Shown here in pieces: positions 8,191-16,610 of a stretch of 42,459 nucleotides of DNA. This stretch comes from Candidatus Gastranaerophilales bacterium (GTDB lineage Bacteria > Cyanobacteriota > Vampirovibrionia > Gastranaerophilales > Gastranaerophilaceae). Position numbers and translations under genes: made by a program. The number at the start of each line of letters is the position of its first letter. The stretch's first letter is position 1. The stretch spans positions 1 through 42,459 of the forward strand of contig CALVAK010000019.1 in NCBI GenBank assembly GCA_944325525.1. The letters run 5' to 3'. The notes beneath the pieces are model-generated. The model was not told where the DNA came from. It ran no database searches and saw only the letters and a program-made list of their open reading frames with translations.

Positions 8191-8233
8191 GCACTATCGG
8201 CACTATGCCGGCACGGTGCTTGCGGTGCCGTGG
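8191..8233. repeat. GC-rich CGGCAC/GTGCCG repeat cluster before integrase
   Basis: A 43-base GC-rich island sits in otherwise AT-rich DNA. CGGCAC occurs at 8199-8204 and 8209-8214, and its reverse complement GTGCCG at 8225-8230, so the last two form a dyad with a 10-base spacer. It lies between the excisionase-like gene and the integrase and could be excisionase/integrase binding sites or a hairpin controlling integrase expression. Confidence 0.4.
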
Positions 8234-8327
8234 ATAATTTAAAAATTCATGTTTGCAAAAGTTTGCGAAAGGGCTTACAAATCACGCAAAACACGCCATT
8301 ATAAAATTGTAAAGGAAATTTTAAAAT

Positions 8328-9443
8328 ATGATTGCAGCGATAAGAAAAAATCCTAAAACAGGCAACTGGGAATTTGACTACAAAGACCTTCAAGGCAGAC
8401 GCAAAACTAAAAAAGGTTTTAAAACCAAAGAAGAAGCCCAGAAAGCGCAAAGCAAATTGACAGAAGAATTAAGCAATGGAATTTGTACTATTGATTCAAA
8501 AATAACTTTCAGAGAAGCTGCTGAAACTTTTATGCGCCTTCATGTTGAGGTTAATTGTAAACCGTCAACGAGTGATGGATATGAAGGCTATTTAAAAAAT
8601 CATCTTAACCCGTTCTTTGGAGATATGAAACTTGTTGATATTACTCCAATTATGGTTAAAGAATTTATTAAACAAAAACTTGAAACGGGTAGAGTTAATT
8701 CTACTGTAAACAAGTACACAAAGCTCATGAGCGAGATTTACAGTTTTATGATAGATAATGATGTAGTAAATAAAAACCCTCTTGCCCGTATTAAAGCACT
8801 CAAAGAAACTAAAAACGATAAAATCAGGGCTTTATCCACAGAAGAAGTGCAAGCATTGTTATCTAAGACAAAACAAGTATACCCTGATTTTTATCCGCTT
8901 TTATTCACCGCATTATTTACAGGAATGAGACAGGGTGAGCTTTTAGGCTTAACCTGGAGTTCGATAAATTGGGTAAAAGGTAAAATTAAAATTGATAAAA
9001 ATTATACTCATGGCCGCGTAGGAACGCCAAAGACAAATAAAATCAGGTATGTAGATATGTCAAACGAATTAGCGAAAGTCCTTAAAGAATGGCGTTTAGC
9101 TTGCCCTAATGGTGAATTGGATTTAGTTTTTCCTAATAGTGAAGGTTTGCACTTTGACGCTAATAATATGCTAAAAAGAAGATTTAAACCTGCTTTACGT
9201 CGTGCAGGCATTGAAGAAATAAGATTCCATGACCTCAGACACACATACGCAAGTTTGCTTCTTGCTAACGGGGCACCGATGAAATATGTGCAAAGTCAAT
9301 TAGGACATGCTTCTATAACAATGACAATGGACTTATACACTCACTTATTACCCGAAGTTAATGACAAGTGTGTCAATCTCTTGAATAATATAGTAAATAC
9401 AACTGTAGAAGCACAAGAAAAAATTGTGAGATTTGGGACATAA
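8328..9443 (+). CDS. int: Tyrosine recombinase / phage-type integrase
   Basis: The 371-residue protein has an N-terminal AP2-like DNA-binding segment (MIAAIRKNPKTGNWEFDYKD), a SAM-like core-binding domain (about 60-160) and a catalytic domain with the complete active site: R201 (TGMRQGE), H301 and R304 (HDLRH), H327 (LGHAS) and nucleophile Y337 (DLYTH). Its length is normal for elements of low-GC bacteria. It catalyses site-specific integration and excision. The gene points toward the tRNA-Arg genes at 9713-9884, which are the likely attachment site, and the excisionase-like gene lies directly upstream. A terminator follows at 9476. Confidence 0.95.
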   Translation: MIAAIRKNPKTGNWEFDYKDLQGRRKTKKGFKTKEEAQKAQSKLTEELSNGICTIDSKITFREAAETFMRLHVEVNCKPSTSDGYEGYLKNHLNPFFGDMKLVDITPIMVKEFIKQKLETGRVNSTVNKYTKLMSEIYSFMIDNDVVNKNPLARIKALKETKNDKIRALSTEEVQALLSKTKQVYPDFYPLLFTALFTGMRQGELLGLTWSSINWVKGKIKIDKNYTHGRVGTPKTNKIRYVDMSNELAKVLKEWRLACPNGELDLVFPNSEGLHFDANNMLKRRFKPALRRAGIEEIRFHDLRHTYASLLLANGAPMKYVQSQLGHASITMTMDLYTHLLPEVNDKCVNLLNNIVNTTVEAQEKIVRFGT

Positions 9444-9712
9444 TAAAAATTTGTATATTGCAATCATATTTATACTCGCTTTATTCAAGCGGGCATTTTT
9501 ATTTTAAAGCCTTTCCACATCATTTCTTTATGGCGTGAAATGAAGTAGCTACGGCGTCCGCTGTCGCAGTTTTCAACTTGTCAAGTATAAATACATACAA
9601 AAACAATTTCACAAACCTTAAAACTCGCTACACAAAAGAGGTTACGACTTAAATGTCATTCAAAAATAATTTGCAACTTTTTTGCGACTCTGACGCTTTT
9701 TCACACAAAAAA
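9444..9712. other. Gene-free stretch between integrase and tRNA-Arg
   Basis: Apart from the terminator at 9476-9505, no coding frame is convincing here. Together with the DNA out to 10125 it makes a gap of roughly 680 bases interrupted only by tRNA sequences. Integrase arm-type sites would be expected here, but no clear repeat family could be identified by eye. Confidence 0.5.
9476..9505 (+). terminator. Rho-independent terminator after integrase
   Basis: The stem CTCGCTT (9476-9482) pairs with AAGCGGG (9488-9494) with one G-U pair and a five-base loop, followed by a T-rich run. It lies about 30 bases after the integrase stop. Confidence 0.7.
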
Positions 9713-9786
9713 TACGCCTGCCGCGATTCGAACGCGGGACCCTCTGCTTAGAAGGCAGATGCTCTATCCAGCTGAGCTACAGACGC
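9713..9786 (-). tRNA. tRNA-Arg(TCT)
   Basis: A full cloverleaf can be folded on the minus strand: acceptor GCGTCTG with CAGGCGT, D-arm GCTC/GAGC, anticodon stem TCTGC/GCAGA with loop CTTCTAA giving anticodon TCT, and T-arm with the TTCGAAT loop. The discriminator is A and CCA is not encoded. It reads AGA codons, frequent in AT-rich genomes. The 3' end faces the integrase gene. Only 44 bases beyond its 5' end lies a second, truncated tRNA-Arg(TCT), so this intact copy may be a replacement supplied by the element. Confidence 0.93.
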
Positions 9787-9830
9787 ATATCTTGTGTTCT
9801 ATTTAATTGTCAAATTTTTGTTTTTATCGC

Positions 9831-9884
9831 CCGTTGACCTACCGCTTAGAAGGCAGTTGCTCTATCCAGCTGAGCTACCGAGGC
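9831..9884 (-). pseudogene. Truncated tRNA-Arg(TCT), 3' end missing
   Basis: On the minus strand the sequence folds as a tRNA from acceptor GCCTCGG through the D-arm, the anticodon arm (ACTGC/GCGGT, anticodon TCT) and the variable loop, then stops after the first T-stem strand (AACGG). The T-loop, the second T-stem strand and the acceptor 3' strand are absent; AT-rich unrelated DNA follows. The break point is typical of integration in a T-arm. It cannot be functional as it stands. Confidence 0.75.
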
Positions 9885-10125
9885 ATATAATTATTAAATC
9901 ATATAAATTTTTAATTTCAAGATTTTTATTATATAACAATTGTTAACAATCAAGACTATTCTTTCTAAAAAAATGCAATTTTTATTTTTACAGGGTTTAT
10001 TAAACTTAGTTAAAATCTGAACTAATATAGTTTGTCCCTGTTTGTAAAAAACACATACAAAATATCCTCTATAAAATATCCTATTTTAAATAATGTTCAA
10101 ACATATAAAACAAAAGGAAAAAGCT

Positions 10126-10635
10126 ATGAATATTTCCCCTGTAATTTTCAGCAGTAGTAATGCATATAAGTACTCTATGCCACATGTTTCAGCAAGAGAT
10201 GCATATAATCTGCCATCTGGCATAACACTAGACAGCCAAAATGTTAATTATTATAATGCAGAAAGATTATCAACCTCTCAGTTATTTGATATTCAATATG
10301 CATCATCAACAAAACTCTCTGACGGAGCAGTTCTTATTCGTCCTGTTATTTTAAGCATGGGAAGAGTAGATATAGAACCATCACCAAATGAAGAAGGTAA
10401 ATATATTATATACAAATGTCCGTATACATTTAGTTCAAAAGAAAAAACCGTTCAAAGAGAAATGACAGAAAAAGAACTTGTAAATAACCGAAGTCTCTGT
10501 AGAGGGAAATTAAGAAAACTTGGCGAAAATGAATTTAAATTAATATTTATAGATCAAAAAGGAAAACTAAGAAAAGTAATTACAGATAAAGAAGGCTGCA
10601 TAAAACTTCTCAAAAGTAATTTATTATATATTTAG
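10126..10635 (+). CDS. Hypothetical protein with N-terminal NISPV motif
   Basis: I do not recognise the family. The ATG at 10126 is chosen because AAAAGGAAAA lies just before it; an in-frame ATG at 10093 lacks a ribosome site. The protein (169 residues) starts with MNISPVIF and then Ser-rich sequence, close to the MSNISPVSF start of the protein at 20585. There is no signal peptide. The C-terminal half is a basic alpha/beta segment (ELVNNRSLCRGKLRKLGENE, then KLIFIDQKGKLRK). It is the first gene after the mobile element and looks chromosomal. The N-terminal motif resembles that of several other proteins in the window and may be a shared tag. Confidence 0.65.
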   Translation: MNISPVIFSSSNAYKYSMPHVSARDAYNLPSGITLDSQNVNYYNAERLSTSQLFDIQYASSTKLSDGAVLIRPVILSMGRVDIEPSPNEEGKYIIYKCPYTFSSKEKTVQREMTEKELVNNRSLCRGKLRKLGENEFKLIFIDQKGKLRKVITDKEGCIKLLKSNLLYI

Positions 10636-10664
10636 TTATGTTATTACACAAAAGTTTTATAAAA

Positions 10665-12311
10665 TTACTTCTTTAACTTTTCTTTAATTACAATATATAA
10701 GAATTCCTTATATCTGTTATTTTTAGGATAATACTTATCTAATAAATCAGAGAAATTAATATTTTTTAAATTAATTTTACCGCCGCCGGTATTATAATAA
10801 TATTTATATGCTTCTTTGTCGTCTATATATCTATACCCGACTAATTTTACTTGTTTATTATTAACTTTTTCTAAACAGTAATATATATTTCTTAAACTGT
10901 TATATAACGGGAAAGAATTATTACAATGGATATCTTGAGAGTCAATACCCATAATTTTTTCACGATGAGCTTCCAGATTATCACGGCAGCTTAAAGGAAG
11001 AAGTGCGGTTTTATTTTGTTTTAAATAATGAAGATAAATTTTTTCAGTAATAAATCTTGTTCTTTTATTATAATAATTTATTTTTTCCTTTTCTTTCCAT
11101 CTTGTTTCATAATTATCCGGGAAGAAAGATGGAGGAATAATAAGTATTATAAGTACGGTAAGTAACAATTTAATATTTAATTCTTTTTTATTATTATATT
11201 TTATATTAACAATATCAAGAATTAAAAGATTCATTAAATAAAAATAATTAAGTAAAATAAAAACCATTTGAAACTTTACAGCTTTATACCAAAAAAAATT
11301 ATTATTTTCCGATAAATCAGTTATTAAAACAAGAGCAACAAAGAAAATAAGAACTGAAATTATATATACAGGAAAAATATTTTTAATCTTATTTTTAATA
11401 TTAGCAAACGGTGAGTATGACAATAATGAAAGAAGTACAAGTAAAAGAAAATTTAGATTTTGAAGTAAATCATTAAATAACGCTATAATGTAAATCTTAA
11501 ATACAGAAGGAAAAATTTGTATTGATTTATATAACGCATCGTAAGAAACACAATTTCTATCTCCTAACCCGTTTTTTAAATACCAGGGGTTATAATAACA
11601 TAAAAGACCTATTATAAATCCCAATAATAATATAATAATTGCTTTTTTATTTTTACAATCATCCGAAAAACAACTTTTTTTAAATAAAACAAAATAAAAT
11701 AAACATACAATAAGCATTATAGTTGTTAAAATATTGAATATTTCAACTGATATTCCCAAACAAAAAGCCATAATAAAAGAGAACAGAATTAGAAATTTAT
11801 TTTTGCATTTTTCATTTATTGAAAAAAAATAGAAAAAGAACCAAAAGAAAGAAAACGGAATAAAAGCACTTATATACTCAAGGTTGATACACATTTCATC
11901 ATCATTTAAAATTATAGAATCAAAGAAGAAAAGTCCGGATATAATAACAACAATAATAGATACAAATAATTTATATAACGCATTTTTAGCAGAAAAAAAC
12001 CAGAGAGGGAGAAGAAAAGAAATCATAATAGTAAAATATATTATTGTTTGTATTACTGAAAACATTCTACCTGTATAATCCAAAGGATGTTTATTTAAAA
12101 TAAACATAGGAACAAACCCAATAGCAGCTTCTACAATATGAGCTATGAATCTTGAATCACAAAATTTAAAGCTAAAAAATAAAACTTCAATTTCATCCCT
12201 AACAGGGAATTTATGCAGAAAGAGGTTATAAACGAAATATAGAAAACAAAAAATAAAAAAAAGAAGTAAAAAACTAAGCAATATACACTTTAATTTATAA
12301 GTCTTCGTCAT
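10665..12311 (-). CDS. Polytopic membrane protein, GT-C-like glycosyltransferase candidate
   Basis: The 548-residue protein has about eleven or twelve hydrophobic helices up to residue 380 and a C-terminal soluble part. Right after the first helix, the loop LFLHKFPVRDEIEVLFFSF contains an Asp-Glu pair, the position of the metal-binding acidic residues in GT-C enzymes that use lipid-linked sugars. The C-terminal domain (CRDNLEAHREKIMGIDSQD and following) is unfamiliar. No neighbour is a clear glycosylation gene, and the adjacent radical SAM gene is divergent. GT-C assignment is by topology only; a transporter-like or DUF-family membrane protein is possible. Confidence 0.6.
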   Translation of the reverse strand: MTKTYKLKCILLSFLLLFFIFCFLYFVYNLFLHKFPVRDEIEVLFFSFKFCDSRFIAHIVEAAIGFVPMFILNKHPLDYTGRMFSVIQTIIYFTIMISFLLPLWFFSAKNALYKLFVSIIVVIISGLFFFDSIILNDDEMCINLEYISAFIPFSFFWFFFYFFSINEKCKNKFLILFSFIMAFCLGISVEIFNILTTIMLIVCLFYFVLFKKSCFSDDCKNKKAIIILLLGFIIGLLCYYNPWYLKNGLGDRNCVSYDALYKSIQIFPSVFKIYIIALFNDLLQNLNFLLLVLLSLLSYSPFANIKNKIKNIFPVYIISVLIFFVALVLITDLSENNNFFWYKAVKFQMVFILLNYFYLMNLLILDIVNIKYNNKKELNIKLLLTVLIILIIPPSFFPDNYETRWKEKEKINYYNKRTRFITEKIYLHYLKQNKTALLPLSCRDNLEAHREKIMGIDSQDIHCNNSFPLYNSLRNIYYCLEKVNNKQVKLVGYRYIDDKEAYKYYYNTGGGKINLKNINFSDLLDKYYPKNNRYKEFLYIVIKEKLKK

Positions 12312-12484
12312 ATTTTTCTCTCAACTAATCACATAAATTGTTAAATATTTTATTAAGTTGTCACTTTTATATATATTTGTCTTATAAAAATATCTATTAT
12401 GATTTTATCTTAAATTTAATTATAATGGAAATCTTTTTTCAGTATTATGCATAATTATAACAGAAAAAATATAATAATAATTTG

Positions 12485-12493
12485 TGATATAAT
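12485..12493 (+). promoter_or_regulatory. Extended -10 promoter before the radical SAM gene
   Basis: TG-A-TATAAT (TG at 12485-12486, TATAAT 12488-12493) is an extended -10 element about 37 bases before the start at 12530. No good -35 hexamer is visible, as is usual for extended -10 promoters. Confidence 0.4.
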
Positions 12494-12529
12494 ATTTTCG
12501 TTAATAAAAAAAGAAGATTTTATTACAGA

Positions 12530-13570
12530 ATGAAATCATATTATTGTAAAAGATTGTATGAAGAAATAAATTTTGATGCCGAAAGTGTATATGTATGCTG
12601 CGGTAATAGCGTGGCTTCTTCTTTTCCTATATATAATAAAGACAATGATAAATCATTAAAAAGCTACCTAAAGCATTTATTAAAATGGAGAAAACAATGT
12701 ACTAAGAATGCTTTTTTAGGAAAAGTTGATAATGGCTGTATTAACTGTTTTGATTTAAAAGAAAAAAATATATCATTTTTTGAATATATAAAAACAATTC
12801 TATTTAATACCAAAATGTTCAAAATAAAAAATATAATCATAAAATCATTCAGGCAATGTGAATTTTCTTGTGCTTATTGTCTTGAAAAAAAATACACAAA
12901 ATGCAGAAAAACATACAATGTACAAAAAAGTGAATTTTATGATTTTCTTCCAATATTAAAAGAATTAATAAAAAACAACATGCTCGATAAAAAAGAGCTG
13001 AGGCTTGAATTCCAAGGCGGAAGTATTTCTGTTTGGAATGAATTTAAAGAAGTATTAGATACCGCAGTAGAATATGGAGTAAAAAGTCTTTTTTATCATA
13101 CAAATGCTGTTACTTTGATACCTGAAATTTGTGAAGCAGCAAAAAAAATACCATCCGAAATGTGTATTTCTATTGATTCAGGGACAAAAGAAACATTTAA
13201 AAAAATAAAAAATGAAGATAAATTTGAAACAGTTATTAATAACATAATTTCTTATGCAAAAGCAGGCGTAAAATGCAGCATAAAATACATTCTTGTAAAA
13301 AATCTCAATGATAATTCAGAAGAACTTGAAAATTTTTGTAAAACAATTAAATATATTAATGACAATTTAGAAGAAGAAAACAAGGTATTAATATTATTAG
13401 ATATTGACTTCAGAGATTCTCTATGCAATAAAGATTACATCATTTCAGATGAATATATAAATTTGTATAAACAAGTAAAGAGTTTTTGTATAGAAAACAA
13501 TATTGTATATGGATGTCAAAAATTTATATTTGATATGCTAAATAAAAGAAAAAAATTGCACAATATATAA
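12530..13570 (+). CDS. Radical SAM protein with N-terminal SPASM-like cysteines
   Basis: The radical SAM core has C110-x3-C114-x2-C117 (CEFSCAYC), which binds the 4Fe-4S cluster used to cleave S-adenosylmethionine; further barrel elements include ELRLEFQGGS and MCISIDSGTKETF. Ahead of the core, residues C6, C23, C24, C57, C70 and C73 resemble an auxiliary-cluster (SPASM-like) region, but placed N-terminally instead of C-terminally. The 346-residue length is ordinary. No peptide substrate gene is seen beside it; the divergent neighbour is a membrane protein, and the downstream gene is convergent across a shared terminator. The substrate cannot be predicted. Family membership is confident, the auxiliary cluster is inferred. 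Confidence 0.85.
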   Translation: MKSYYCKRLYEEINFDAESVYVCCGNSVASSFPIYNKDNDKSLKSYLKHLLKWRKQCTKNAFLGKVDNGCINCFDLKEKNISFFEYIKTILFNTKMFKIKNIIIKSFRQCEFSCAYCLEKKYTKCRKTYNVQKSEFYDFLPILKELIKNNMLDKKELRLEFQGGSISVWNEFKEVLDTAVEYGVKSLFYHTNAVTLIPEICEAAKKIPSEMCISIDSGTKETFKKIKNEDKFETVINNIISYAKAGVKCSIKYILVKNLNDNSEELENFCKTIKYINDNLEEENKVLILLDIDFRDSLCNKDYIISDEYINLYKQVKSFCIENNIVYGCQKFIFDMLNKRKKLHNI

Positions 13571-13587
13571 CCAAAATAATTAAAAAA

Positions 13588-13621
13588 TAAAAATCACCGC
13601 ATAATTATGCGGTGATTTTTA
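13588..13621. terminator. Bidirectional terminator
   Basis: A perfect palindrome centred between 13604 and 13605, with core ATCACCGCATAA / TTATGCGGTGAT, is flanked by A-run and T-run. It can terminate both the radical SAM gene and the convergent DUF362 gene. Confidence 0.9.
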
Positions 13622-14977
13622 TTTTAGTTTTATAAGTTTATATTTTCTTGTACCTATATTAAGCTCAGCAGCTGCTTCTATAGTATGTATACCGTGTCTT
13701 GATTCAATGCGTTGTATTAAAGCTTTCTTTCCTTCATCATCAGACTTATACACCAAATCAACACAAGCTTGATCAAGAGCAACAGGATCTGTTGAAGAAA
13801 GCATTCCAATATCATTTATTTCAGGCACTGCAGGATTACTATTACAATCGCAATCAACAGACATATTATTCATAACATTTATAAAAGTTATATTGCCGTT
13901 AAAATAATCAATTACAGATTTATCAGCATCCGCCATAGCTTCTAAGAATCTATCCTGTTCACAATTCCACATATTTTCGGGTTCACCGGCACCATGGATA
14001 TATGCTTTACCGTATGAAGAAGCTACTCCAATTGACAAGTTTTTCAAAGCACCGCCAAAACCACCCATTTGATGTCCTTTGAAATGAGATAAAACTAGCA
14101 TAGAATTATAATTTTTTAAATGCGAACCGACATAATTTACTTTTATTTGTTTTCCATTGGGTACTGGTAAAATCATTTGACCTTCAGAATCCATAATATC
14201 AACCTTTGCAATTTTATCGAATCCATGCTCTTTTATTGTCTCTAAATGTTTTTTAGTCGTATTTCTTCTTCCTTCGTATGCTGTATTACATTCAACAATA
14301 GTGGCATTCAAATATTCAACAACCGGTTTTACAAATTCCGGTTTCAAAAAATTATGACCGCCAGGTTCTCCGGAGTGTAATTTTACAGCAACATTACCAT
14401 TTAATTTTTTTCCTGTTGTAGCATACAATTCTATCAATTTTGAAGGTGATATCTTATGCGTAAAATAAACAATAGCTGAATCAGGATATGTTTTCTTATA
14501 TATTAATCCATACGCTTGAGAAGAATTTATTGCATTTTTTGTAAGTTTTTCAAAAGGACACAAATCCGTATTATCTTTATTTTTGATTTCTGAAACAGCT
14601 TTCTTATATTCAAATTTAATTTTATTTTTCTTTAATATTTTTTTCGCAGGCTTAGAAATTGTATCAGCATAAACATAATCTGCATTGCCATAAACATACA
14701 AATAAGCAGCAGCACGTCCTACTGTTTTATCAAACACAAAAGCACCTTTAAAGTTATCGTTGGTATCAAGATATTTTATTACCGGCACAAGATTATGTTC
14801 TGTATATGTTGTTATTTCGCCATCTTTATAAATAACAAGCGACGCCGTTTTTAATTTTTCAATAAGCATTGTTTTCTTTTCTTCAGGCAGCTGGTTTTCA
14901 GAGCTAAACACCGGTAAAATAACAAAAACAAAATTAACAATACTTATAATTACACATTTAAAAAGCTTTTTCATCAT
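13619..14977 (-). CDS. Exported DUF1893-DUF362 fusion protein
   Basis: A signal peptide (about residues 1-26, VFVILPVFSSENQ) is followed by two domains. Residues about 38-150 match the DUF1893 plan: SLVIYKDGEITTYTEHN, FDKTVGRAAAYLYVYG, then a Cys-Pro near the end (DLCPFEKL). Residues about 155-452 are a DUF362 domain: AVKLHSGEPGGHNFLKP, LVLSHFKGHQMGGFGGALKN, IHGAGEPENMW and DPVALDQACVDLVY. DUF362 is often linked to ferredoxin-type domains, but the CxxCxxC ferredoxin part is not present here. The fusion and export are notable. The biochemical activity is unknown for both families. The gene ends in a terminator shared with the convergent radical SAM gene and is followed on the same strand by the LysR gene upstream. 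Confidence 0.8.
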   Translation of the reverse strand: MMKKLFKCVIISIVNFVFVILPVFSSENQLPEEKKTMLIEKLKTASLVIYKDGEITTYTEHNLVPVIKYLDTNDNFKGAFVFDKTVGRAAAYLYVYGNADYVYADTISKPAKKILKKNKIKFEYKKAVSEIKNKDNTDLCPFEKLTKNAINSSQAYGLIYKKTYPDSAIVYFTHKISPSKLIELYATTGKKLNGNVAVKLHSGEPGGHNFLKPEFVKPVVEYLNATIVECNTAYEGRRNTTKKHLETIKEHGFDKIAKVDIMDSEGQMILPVPNGKQIKVNYVGSHLKNYNSMLVLSHFKGHQMGGFGGALKNLSIGVASSYGKAYIHGAGEPENMWNCEQDRFLEAMADADKSVIDYFNGNITFINVMNNMSVDCDCNSNPAVPEINDIGMLSSTDPVALDQACVDLVYKSDDEGKKALIQRIESRHGIHTIEAAAELNIGTRKYKLIKLK

Positions 14978-15018
14978 GTATACCTTCTTTTTTAAACACT
15001 ATACTTTAATTATACATT

Positions 15019-15909
15019 TTATTTCAATTTATTATTTAATTTATCAAGAAAAATTTTTGCCGCAGGAGAATAAACCTGATTTTTTTTCCATACAATATCC
15101 AAACCAGACTCCAGTTTAGGACTTAATGGTCTAAAACAGAGATTACTTTCTTCCGATGTATTTACAAGTTTATCAAGTGTTATAGCATATCCAATCCCGG
15201 CTTCAACCATAATTGCTGCATTATATACAAGATTATATGTCGCAGCAATTTTTATATAATCAAATTTATCGCCAAACCAATCAAGAAAACCACTTGCCGC
15301 TGAATATTTTTTTGACATCTGTCTTGACGCAATTATCGGAAGATTAACTATATCTTCAAATTTAATTTCATTTTTCTTTGCCAATGGACTGTCTTTTCTC
15401 ATTACAACTCCCCATATATCTTTATCCGGCAAAGTTATATGATCATACTTAGTTATATCAATAGGCTGGATGAGAACTCCAAAATCAAGCAGTCCTTTAT
15501 CTAATTTTTCCGTTACGTCTTCTGCATTACCGCTGTATATATGAATTTTTATTTCGGGATATTCACTCTGTATTTCTTTAACAATATCAGCGATATATTT
15601 CATAGATTCGGTTTCACCACCACCTATGTATACATCACCTGATATTGTGCCATTTAAAGAATTAAATTCAGCTTCGGTTTTTTCAACCATATCAATTATT
15701 TCTTCTGCACGTTTTCTTAATATCATCCCTTCTGGTGTTAGCGAAATTTTATACTTGCCTCTTACAAATAGCTTTTGTCCTAATTCTTTTTCAAGATTTT
15801 GAAGTTGTCTTGTCAGTGTCGGCTGTGTTAAATGAAGAAAATTAGCAGCTCTTGTTATACTACCTTCTCTTGCAACAGCTAAGAAATACTTTAAAACTCT
15901 GATTTCCAT
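15019..15909 (-). CDS. LysR-family transcriptional regulator
   Basis: Residues 1-60 form the LysR winged HTH (EIRVLKYFLAVAREGSITRA, then NFLHLTQPTLTRQLQNLEKE), and residues 90-296 a periplasmic-binding-protein-like effector domain. The 296-residue length is normal. It is divergent from the acetyltransferase, FMN-reductase and HMGL-aldolase genes at 16026-18176, with a perfect dyad (15977-15997) between them, so it most likely controls that group and itself. The effector is unknown. Confidence 0.95.
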   Translation of the reverse strand: MEIRVLKYFLAVAREGSITRAANFLHLTQPTLTRQLQNLEKELGQKLFVRGKYKISLTPEGMILRKRAEEIIDMVEKTEAEFNSLNGTISGDVYIGGGETESMKYIADIVKEIQSEYPEIKIHIYSGNAEDVTEKLDKGLLDFGVLIQPIDITKYDHITLPDKDIWGVVMRKDSPLAKKNEIKFEDIVNLPIIASRQMSKKYSAASGFLDWFGDKFDYIKIAATYNLVYNAAIMVEAGIGYAITLDKLVNTSEESNLCFRPLSPKLESGLDIVWKKNQVYSPAAKIFLDKLNNKLK

Positions 15910-15976
15910 ATTTTAATAATATTTAATTTAGGTATACCCGTCAAGCATTATTAATTATATATTATAAGTATTTGCT

Positions 15977-15997
15977 ATTTCTTATATGATAAGAAAT
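15977..15997. promoter_or_regulatory. Dyad operator between LysR and acetyltransferase genes
   Basis: ATTTCTTAT (15977-15985), spacer ATG, ATAAGAAAT (15989-15997) is a perfect 21-base dyad in the divergent intergenic region, a plausible LysR box. It ends about 28 bases before the acetyltransferase start. Confidence 0.55.
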
Positions 15998-16025
15998 AAT
16001 AAAAAAGCAATTTAGGGAGATTATT

Positions 16026-16607
16026 ATGAACACACAAGACTTTATAAAATATATGGAAAGCGGAAAGCCTGCAATTGAAGGTTCTGAAATTTTTTCAATG
16101 TTTAACGAACTGGCACAAGAAGCAATTAAAATTACAATGGAGATAAATTGTAAATATCATTCTCCTCAAGAGATAGTTGAACTTTTTTCAAAATTAACGG
16201 GAAAAGAAATAGATAAAAGTTTTCGGCTATTCCCGCCTTTTTATACAGACTGCGGCAAAAATATAACTGTAGGAAAAAATGTATTCATAAATGCCAGTTG
16301 TAAATTTCAAGACCAAGGGGGTATAATTATCGGTGACGGATGTCTTATTGGACACAGTGTTACTTTGGCGACGCTGAACCATGATATAAATCCGATAAAA
16401 AGAGCAAATATATACCCTGCCCCGATAAAAATCGGAAACAATGTTTGGATTGGTTCAAATTCAACAATATTACCCGGAGTTGAAATTGGTAACGGTTCAA
16501 TAATTGGTGCAGGAAGTGTTGTAACAAAAAGTATTCCTGAAAACTGTATTGCAGTTGGAAATCCCTGCAAAATAATAAAACATATAAAAAAAGAAAAAAA
16601 GGAGTAA
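16026..16607 (+). CDS. Hexapeptide-repeat O-acetyltransferase (maltose/galactoside type)
   Basis: The 193-residue protein has an N-terminal helical part and, from about residue 78, a left-handed beta-helix of hexapeptide repeats (ITVGKNVFINASC, IIGDGCLIGHSV, IKIGNNVWIGSN, VEIGNGSIIGAGS). H119 in TLNHD matches the catalytic His of LacA/Maa-like enzymes, which move acetyl from acetyl-CoA to a sugar or other hydroxyl. A ribosome site (AGGGAG) precedes it. It begins a three-gene run under a divergent LysR regulator. The acceptor is not identifiable. Confidence 0.92.
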   Translation: MNTQDFIKYMESGKPAIEGSEIFSMFNELAQEAIKITMEINCKYHSPQEIVELFSKLTGKEIDKSFRLFPPFYTDCGKNITVGKNVFINASCKFQDQGGIIIGDGCLIGHSVTLATLNHDINPIKRANIYPAPIKIGNNVWIGSNSTILPGVEIGNGSIIGAGSVVTKSIPENCIAVGNPCKIIKHIKKEKKE

Positions 16608-16610
16608 TAT

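Larger units (their letters stand above)
1..9830. mobile_element. Integrated mobile element (right part), integrase-type, at tRNA-Arg(TCT)
   Basis: The stretch holds, in order, a two-component cargo pair, an XRE regulator, two exported proteins, a lone winged-helix protein, a primase-helicase, an excisionase-like HTH protein and a tyrosine integrase that faces a tRNA-Arg gene. This gene set is typical of integrative mobilizable elements or phage satellites. No capsid, portal, terminase, relaxase or type IV secretion gene is visible, so it is either a satellite-like or a replicating integrative element. The right border is placed near the truncated tRNA at 9831-9884. The left border is outside the window. 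The element type is inferred; the integrase-tRNA adjacency is seen directly. Confidence 0.7.

Noticed and set aside
1..9830. Complete prophage
   Set aside because: No terminase, portal, capsid, tail or lysis genes could be found; only replication, regulation, cargo and integration genes.
9831..9884. A second functional tRNA-Arg(TCT)
   Set aside because: The T-loop and the 3' half of the T- and acceptor stems are absent, so it cannot fold as a tRNA.
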